Positions 57,471-64,000 of a stretch of DNA of 64,000 bases are shown here, in pieces. The translations under genes were made by a program, and so were the position numbers. Origin of the DNA: Vandiemenella viatica (lineage: Eukaryota; Arthropoda; Insecta; Orthoptera; Morabidae); the NCBI GenBank assembly GCA_031002005.1, contig JARYHS010006964.1:6386001-6450000 (forward strand), read 5' to 3'. Each line of letters starts with the position of its first letter. Within the stretch, counting starts at the first letter, position 1. The notes beneath the pieces were generated by a model. The model did not search any database. It was not told the origin of the DNA and was given only the letters and a program-made list of their open reading frames with translations.

Positions 57471-58995
57471 TAGGCTTGCAACGAATATTCGGCAAATATT
57501 CGGTATAAGGCCACTTTTTTACTATTCGGCCGAATACCGAATACTTAGGATTTTTTTTTAGTTAGATAATTTCCTAAAAAAAACTATTGATTCATTGCAT
57601 GGTAATGTATTTATCTTATAATTACAAAAAATAATCGTGCATGGTCAAACTTACACGATGTCAAAGCAAAACAAAAATATTAAATATCTATTCACTGGAT
57701 CTTCATTACTGAAATTTAGGAATGGAAGATTGTGATGCAGAAATACTAATTTTTCTGCATTGTCAGGTAGTAGTTTACTACTTTTCTTCTCGTAGACATT
57801 TCCAGCTTCAGAGAAAAGCCGCGCGGACAAGTATTTTGCTGTAAGCTTTGTCAAACATGGAAATTTCTCTCTTTCTGCTTGCCACCAAATGTATGGATTA
57901 TCACTCCAAGATATCCTATTAATATTTAAATAAACATCAGTTTCAGATTCAACTGCATTATTTTCTTGTGATGTCCCTGCATTGATCGTACTTTTCTCTG
58001 TAACAATGTCTTCAAATCAATCCATAAAAGATGAGTGTGTTCTTTGCTTGTGTGTGACCCGACTCTTCCGTCATCCTCTTGGACTCAATAGGGAACGAAT
58101 TGGCGCTACCGTCACTGCTTGTTTCACAATACGTATTTAGACCATCGATCTAAATATACTGCCTTGATTTTTCTCTTTGCAGTTGACTGGTGAAAACATT
58201 CATTTTGAAGCGAGGGTCCAAAGCGGTTGCCGACAAATAATTTTTATTTGTAGCAATGTCTTCAAATCGTTCGTTCAACCCTTGTTGCATGACATGTCTC
58301 ACTTGGCTTAAGTTGGCTGTTAGCTCTGATGTGCTAGATTTATTGCAACATCGCGTTAGAGCAACAACATACGGAATAATTTAAGAAATGCATGCATATC
58401 CGGAACTGGTGATTTTTGTTAGTTCTTCAAATGGTTGTAGTAATCTCAAAAGTTGCTTTAAAAGCTCCCATTGAGCAGCAGTCAAGTTGACAATATTGCA
58501 GTCAGTGAGATACACTGAAATTACCCGTATCTGCTCAATTTGCCTTTCAAGCATATAATATGTGGAATCCCACCGCGTACTGACATCTTGCACCAATTCA
58601 TGCACGGGGAGACCCAATTGCTTTTGCAATTTATCTTGCGCAATACCGGAATGATTTAAATGAGTCATGATCCTCCTTCCTGCAGCTATCATTTCCATCA
58701 CTTCTGACTGAACTTTCAGACAATCGACAGCAATTAATTGGAGAGTATGAATGAAACAACGAACTGAGGCCAACCCTGCATTGCCATAATTTTAGGTTTT
58801 CTTGTCAGAATTAATATATTGAAACAAAACGGAAGCCACGAATCTTCCCAGTTCTCCAACTTGAAACTGATAAACGTTGAAGATGATGACGTTTCGGCCT
58901 ATATTCAACATTTAGTCTAAATGCCCCTCTTACAGACTTAAAAAGGAGGTATGAGGATGTTGTGACTACGGAAATACTGCACTCTGTTATCGATC
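57471..58995 (-). mobile_element. hAT transposon, right-hand part, running into gap
   Basis: The outer end is TAGGCTTGCAACGAATATTC, followed by a 'gaatattcggc / gccgaatac' subterminal palindromic motif. A minus-strand hAT transposase lies inside. The other end is lost in the 1-kb gap, so the target duplication cannot be checked. It starts about 65 bp after the satellite array ends. Confidence 0.65.
57651..58773 (-). pseudogene. hAT transposase, RNase-H-like and dimerisation regions
   Basis: The first readable block (58773-58381) includes CFIHTLQLIAVDCL and VSTRWDSTYYMLER, typical of the catalytic domain of BED-type hAT transposases. A broken middle holds YLSATALDPRFKM (about 58245). The C-terminus (57854-57651) reads LTKLTAKYLSARLFSEAGNVY followed by SKLLPDNAEKLVFLHHNL, the hAT dimerisation domain. 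The usual PATSVPSER is deleted between YLSA and RLFSEAG. Stops and shifts at about 58380, 58130 and 57860 inactivate it. The N-terminal BED finger is not seen. Confidence 0.8.
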
Positions 58996-59995
58996 NNNNN
59001 NNNNNNNNNNNNNNNNNNNNNNNNNNNNNNNNNNNNNNNNNNNNNNNNNNNNNNNNNNNNNNNNNNNNNNNNNNNNNNNNNNNNNNNNNNNNNNNNNNNN
59101 NNNNNNNNNNNNNNNNNNNNNNNNNNNNNNNNNNNNNNNNNNNNNNNNNNNNNNNNNNNNNNNNNNNNNNNNNNNNNNNNNNNNNNNNNNNNNNNNNNNN
59201 NNNNNNNNNNNNNNNNNNNNNNNNNNNNNNNNNNNNNNNNNNNNNNNNNNNNNNNNNNNNNNNNNNNNNNNNNNNNNNNNNNNNNNNNNNNNNNNNNNNN
59301 NNNNNNNNNNNNNNNNNNNNNNNNNNNNNNNNNNNNNNNNNNNNNNNNNNNNNNNNNNNNNNNNNNNNNNNNNNNNNNNNNNNNNNNNNNNNNNNNNNNN
59401 NNNNNNNNNNNNNNNNNNNNNNNNNNNNNNNNNNNNNNNNNNNNNNNNNNNNNNNNNNNNNNNNNNNNNNNNNNNNNNNNNNNNNNNNNNNNNNNNNNNN
59501 NNNNNNNNNNNNNNNNNNNNNNNNNNNNNNNNNNNNNNNNNNNNNNNNNNNNNNNNNNNNNNNNNNNNNNNNNNNNNNNNNNNNNNNNNNNNNNNNNNNN
59601 NNNNNNNNNNNNNNNNNNNNNNNNNNNNNNNNNNNNNNNNNNNNNNNNNNNNNNNNNNNNNNNNNNNNNNNNNNNNNNNNNNNNNNNNNNNNNNNNNNNN
59701 NNNNNNNNNNNNNNNNNNNNNNNNNNNNNNNNNNNNNNNNNNNNNNNNNNNNNNNNNNNNNNNNNNNNNNNNNNNNNNNNNNNNNNNNNNNNNNNNNNNN
59801 NNNNNNNNNNNNNNNNNNNNNNNNNNNNNNNNNNNNNNNNNNNNNNNNNNNNNNNNNNNNNNNNNNNNNNNNNNNNNNNNNNNNNNNNNNNNNNNNNNNN
59901 NNNNNNNNNNNNNNNNNNNNNNNNNNNNNNNNNNNNNNNNNNNNNNNNNNNNNNNNNNNNNNNNNNNNNNNNNNNNNNNNNNNNNNNNNNNNNNN
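58996..59995. other. Assembly gap of 1,000 N
   Basis: An exactly 1,000-base run of N, likely of arbitrary size. Sequence to its left is hAT-related, so the gap may hide the rest of that element. Confidence 1.
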
Positions 59996-60399
59996 GCAAT
60001 GAACAAATATTTTTAGTGGAAACTAAGTTAGGTAAGGAACCAGAACTGATTCCACTACTGTCCCTATTAGTCACATTAAAATGTAAGTTTTTTCTTATGA
60101 TGGATATATGGGAGAGATCGGACAGTATGTCCGAAGTCTCCCCATTATATCTGAAGTTTTTCATTCTATCTAATCTCTCCCCATTTATGTTATTTGAGTT
60201 TGGTTTTAGAGAATGGTGAGGTATTACTAAAAGAGGATGGATAAGACCTTTTGTGCTGCCACAATGGAAAAGGCAGTTAGCAAAGTCCTAGAAAGGTGAA
60301 CATCGATTAGAAAAACTACTTGTAAATACCAGCTTAAGATATCAACACTTCTTGACTGTATAAAAAGAACAAAGAAGAATCCAGAAAATGTTAACTATT

Positions 60400-61480
60400 C
60401 CCAAGACTAAAAAAAAAAAGTCAAAATTTGACACCTTGCATGGAGGAAGAATTGTCAGTTATCTTCTTAAAAGCAGCAAAATGTTTCATGGACTGACACC
60501 AACCTGTGCAAAACGCCTGCCATATGAATATGGGGTAAAAAATAACTTGGCTGTACGAGAAAATTGTTATGCGAGTCGATCCGCATCTCGGGATTGGTAA
60601 TTCATCGGCGTCCTTCAACAGGACACCTGAACCAAAGAGTTTAGCAAGAATGACTAGCTTTAACGCAAATAACTTAATAGTTTTTCAGGAAAAGTTCGAA
60701 GAGATCTTGAAACGTTATGCTTTTGAGCCTCATGAAATTTATAATCTGCGCGTTATGACCGTTCCTCGAGTGCCTAAATTTTTTCACAGAAAGGCCAATG
60801 CAAAGTTAGCCAAAATATAGGAAATATTCTATTAATAATAAGATATTGTTATTGATGGACAATCTGGAAACCCACCTGTCTATTGAAGATCTTGTTTATT
60901 GTAAAGTAATGGCATTTTTGTCCTTACTTTTCCTCCCTGTAGCACAAATAAGTTTCAACCTCTGGAAACTTGGATTTATAGGTCCTTCAAGGCAAGGATA
61001 TGACTCATGGATGATAATCATCCTGGGCAACCCCTCAGCATTTATTATTTTCCCTCCATATGCTATTCAGCCTGGGACAAGTATGCTACTTCGTCAAACA
61101 TCAAGAAAGTATTTGAATCCACTGGTTGTGCCATTCTAACGGGGAAACTTCACGTAGCAAGAGTTCCTGGGGGCTTATGTTACTGAGAGACCACTACCAA
61201 TTGAAACAAATCAATCTGATGGGCGGTTGAAGGATGGTTGCCACAAAAATGAAAAGTTGGATTTTGCAACATCCTCAACGTGCAGATCCTTGCACTCCTC
61301 CTCGAACTTGATCTGCAACTTGTCTCCCTCAACTAGCATTATATCACCGAAAAATATTCAACCTTTTCCAAAGGTTAAAGAAAGAAAAGTCGCAAACCAA
61401 GGTCATAAGAGAGAACGTTGCACGATTGCCATAGACACCCCGCAAAAATAAAACTGCTGCCACGAAAGAAAAGTGTAAAA
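60400..61480 (+). pseudogene. pogo/Tigger-like (DDE_1) transposase, decayed
   Basis: Plus-strand fragments in order: MFHGLTPTCAKRLPYEYGVK and the adjacent NNLAV; PEPKSLARMTSFNANN; FEEILKRYAFEPHEIYNLRV; LLLMDNLETHLSIEDLVYCK with a hydrophobic stretch after it; and GHKRERCTIAIDTPQK at the tail. These match the tetrad and order of pogo-type transposases: HTH/CENP-B region, 'P E.TSLAR...FN', 'I.N.DE', 'LLLLDNH.THLS', basic tail ending in DTP. The catalytic 'VDE' position reads LRV and the frames change repeatedly, so it is inactive. Confidence 0.6.
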
Positions 61481-62275
61481 AGATTTCCGGAAGAGGATCT
61501 AACCCTATTCAAAACTGTTTGAAACTTCGCCCAGAAAAGAAGCTACAGCTCATCTCTCAGCATCCACAATCATGGTACCATGAATGCGAATCAAACAAGC
61601 AACTCTTTGTCTGAAACTTAATCAGTATTCTTTCAAATATTGGAGACTCATCAGCAGGGGAATGGGAGGAAGGAATTTCTTTTCACCCAGATAATACTAG
61701 TGTTCCTGTTGGTTCCTACGCAGTTGTTATCATTCATAGGAAGTCAACGTCAAGTGGATGACGATACCTAGCAAGAATTGAAGAAGAAGACACGGGAGGT
61801 TACATAGTAAGGTTTATATAAAGAAAGAACTTATCATAAACATTTAATTTTTCTGATGAAGAGAGATTCTTTTTGCCATATGACGTGATGTTTAATCTTC
61901 CCTCTGCTCAAACGGACACTAGTAAAAGTTTAAAAATATGGAACTGACTGATTTTTTTTGTACTAGTAATATCATTTCCTTCTAAAAATAAAGACACTAC
62001 AAAGTATTTTTTATGTTTGTGATGCTTATTTTGTGATTATTATTAATAAATGCAATTTTTAATCTTGTATTAGTGTGTCGAGTACAGCCCCCTAATCTGT
62101 CCATTGTCTCTCACATAGTGGGAGACTTCCAACAATTTTCAAGTTTAAAAATAAAAAGAAACTGTTTACGTAAAAAAAAACTGTTAGTCATAGTCTATTG
62201 AAATTAAGAAATCTTAATCCCCATAGATTCAAAACAATTAACATTTCGAAATATCACTTTTAAATTAAAGCTACA
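61481..62275. other. Possible 3' part of pogo-like element; otherwise nothing
   Basis: Coding-like phrases persist to about 61850 but no clear motif could be assigned. The remainder is AT-rich. Confidence 0.3.
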
Positions 62276-62279
62276 ATTC

Positions 62280-62830
62280 GCAGTTAAAAAAACTATCCTA
62301 ACCCTTCCCGCCCTTCCCTACTTGTCCAATGTGTCCTGCCCAGTTAAGTTTGTTATCAAATGTAATGCCAAGACATTTACATTTCAAGTCTTCAGCAAAC
62401 AATTCTTTCCACACCTTATAATCATAATCAAACATTAGTTTTTTATTTGTGTGTTTAATAAGCTGACTATTCATTTATCTGCATTTCATGTTTACCAACC
62501 CAAATAGATATCGTGTCCAAATCACCTTACAACTGTTTAAGTCCTCTACCGTTTTGATCCTTTTATATAGAATTATGTTACCTGCAAACAATCTAATTTC
62601 TAATAGTAAACAATCAACACAATTAATCATTAGAATAATGAATAGCAATGGTCCCAATACGCTACCCTGTGGCACTCCCATTTTTACTTCCCTTAATTTC
62701 TGTTGTCTGCCTTTTAAAAAATTTTCTACCCAGCAAATCACTTTCTCTTCCACTACAATGGTTTTTACCTTATTTGATGCCATTTTATGGCTGACTGTGA
62801 CAAAAGCCTTTGACAGACCTAGGGCTACAC
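62280..62830 (-). pseudogene. Non-LTR reverse transcriptase fragment
   Basis: On minus, SKAFVTVSHKMAS (about 62810-62770) precedes FLKGRQQKLREVKMGVPQGS and VLGPLLFIILMIN, the central polymerase motifs. The catalytic FADD box is replaced by FAGN (in LLLEIRLFAGNIILYKR). Further on, CKCLGITFDNKLNWAGHI (about 62385-62330) is the usual 'YLGV.ID..L.W..HI' segment. It is a 5'- and 3'-truncated, dead copy. Confidence 0.7.
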
Positions 62831-63554
62831 TATCAGTTTGGCTGCACTCAGTCGCTTTTGTATATGTATATACATATACAGATATTTTAAATCTTCTATT
62901 CTACCCTGCTGTATCTTAACTCTTTTATGTTCTCTTCTTTCCAACCTCTTTAACCTCCTCACTACCTATTGTAGTGTAAGGGTTCTCTACTTCTCTTTAT
63001 TTTCTGCTTTGGAATCAGGCCCGCCGCTAGCTGTTTGAGAGCCCGAGTGCCATACCGATTATGCCGCCCCCTGTCTAACTACAGCTAGTGGTGGATCTAG
63101 GAATTTTCCGAAACGGGTCAAAAGAGATTGCCACCCCTTCAAACATTATTTGCCGCCCCCATTGTTGCCTCGCCGGCCACCCGAAGCAACAGTTGAACTA
63201 AAAAAAAAGGTCGAACTCTAAACAATACGCTGCAAATTTCGTCGCGATGACAATAGAATGGCGACTATTGCCGGGCGGCGGCTGTCTATCACTTGATTTA
63301 CTGCCCCTCGCGACGTGCCGCCCGCGTGCGGTGCACTCCTTACACACCCACTTACGGTATTGTTACCAGAATTTTCTCACCGAATCCGGGGACGCTTCGG
63401 AACTTTTACACCAAAATCCGGGGACGCTTTCGGCATTTGTCCTAATGAAGCGTTGCACTTTTATAAGTTATATGATTAAAGGTTGGAGTAACCTAAAAGA
63501 AACATATTTATCATTTAAGATTGAAGTTTTTCACAGCGTTGTATATAAATAAAT
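62831..63554. other. Mixed stretch with a hAT-like end fragment
   Basis: A short TA-rich palindrome lies at 62861-62881. Around 63015-63180, GGCCCGCCGCTAGCTG and 'gccgccccc' phrases resemble a hAT terminus, but no partner end was found. The rest is unassigned. Confidence 0.3.
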
Positions 63555-63557
63555 AGT

Positions 63558-63655
63558 TCTCGGGCTTCCAGCCACGTTAAGATGTCACACTTGAGAGACG
63601 TTTCGAAGGCGTCTATCTCAGCCCGCATTTTCAACAAAACGACAATGGTAAACTA
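63558..63655 (-). mobile_element. Penelope-like element, 3'-end fragment
   Basis: Read on minus, 'gacgccttcgaaacgtctc' and 'gtgtgacatcttaac', then 'ggctggaagcccgagaa', match the 3' end of the Penelope-like element at 34080-34142. Only about 90 bp are shared, so this is a severely 5'-truncated copy. Confidence 0.7.
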
Positions 63656-63664
63656 AGGAATACA

Positions 63665-64000
63665 TTTTTTTTCCTTCCTTGAAGTAAGCTACTTCACTAA
63701 AGTACTCAGTATCATGGAAGACTCAATTACTGTGACATCAGTGCCTTCTGCCTGTATTATTGTATCCTGAAAAAGGGGAAAAGTTGAGTTTGAAAAATTT
63801 TCCACAAGAAGGTGCAGGGATCATCAAACCACTTCTTGAGCATTACTGGGTATTTATCTTCAGACCGGAAGAATGATTTGAGAGCAGGATGGATTTCACA
63901 TATTCTTCTGATAACTGGTACCAGAGAAAGCCACCTAATTTTATTGTAACCTAGTATTTCTTTATATTCATGCCCAAAAAAATTTCTAGGGAAAACAGTA
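63665..64000 (-). pseudogene. hAT-related protein fragment at window edge
   Basis: Minus-strand translation reads KIRWLSLVPVIRRICEIHPA with LKSFFRSEDKYPVMLKKWF after it. A frame change then gives QAEGTDVTVIESSMILSTLV. This resembles the 'RWLSL.PA..RI...WPALKSYF' segment of hAT-derived proteins that also exist as domesticated zinc-finger genes. It continues beyond the window. Whether it is a transposon or a host gene cannot be decided. Confidence 0.5.

Noticed and set aside
58938..60164. Very long open frames through the N run
   Set aside because: They consist of unknown residues in the assembly gap.
63015..63180. hAT element with GGCCCGCCGC end
   Set aside because: Only one possible terminus; no partner or target duplication could be found.

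Overview
This window looks like a large, AT-rich, transposon-laden insect genome. The mix of mariner, Tc1-like, hAT, piggyBac, PIF/Harbinger-like, Helitron, Penelope-like and non-LTR elements with a tRNA-derived SINE family suggests an orthopteran such as a grasshopper or locust. The species is an inference; nothing here proves it. There are two assembly gaps (1-45 and 58996-59995). No rRNA gene, bacterial-type operon or CRISPR array is visible.

Four stretches look like host coding sequence. (1) A plus-strand C2H2 zinc-finger gene, seen as three phase-compatible exons at 4626-4681, 10019-10543 and 25674-26562, separated by introns of about 5.3 and 15.1 kb filled with mobile elements. Its reading frame stops after eight good fingers, and decayed finger modules continue into the 3' UTR. 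(2) A minus-strand, two-exon THAP-domain gene (34910-34148) whose stop codon lies a few bases from the 3' end of a Penelope-like element. (3) A minus-strand single large exon (46646-43985) encoding about 27 ankyrin repeats arranged as a 65-residue dimer unit. (4) A long minus-strand pseudogene of unknown family (about 20053-17200), broken by stops, frameshifts and a palindromic insertion.

Layout: 1-4600 has SINE copies, a hAT-like MITE and a mariner. 4.6-25.7 kb is the zinc-finger gene with a LINE, a DD41D Tc1/mariner element, a Helitron carrying a dimeric tandem array (11606-13838), a solo LTR (15639-16564), the pseudogene and further LINE remnants in its introns. 29-34 kb has a large foldback element, DNA-transposon remnants and a Penelope-like element. 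36-41 kb has LINE and SINE pieces, a PIF/Harbinger-like element split by a hAT with a perfect 8-bp target duplication, and a piggyBac derivative flanked by TTAA. 42-46.7 kb has a hAT MITE and the ankyrin gene. 48.5-57.4 kb has a dead mariner followed by a dimeric satellite array invaded by two inverted copies of a PIF/Harbinger-like element; one copy lies inside a hAT-like element and itself holds a Tc1-like element. From 57.5 kb to the end are hAT, pogo, LINE and Penelope fragments.

The genes show no sign of working together. What stands out is the genome-defence and transposon history: nested insertions whose order can be read, two dimeric tandem repeats, transposases with lost catalytic residues or unusual spacing, and host genes cut or eroded next to insertions.
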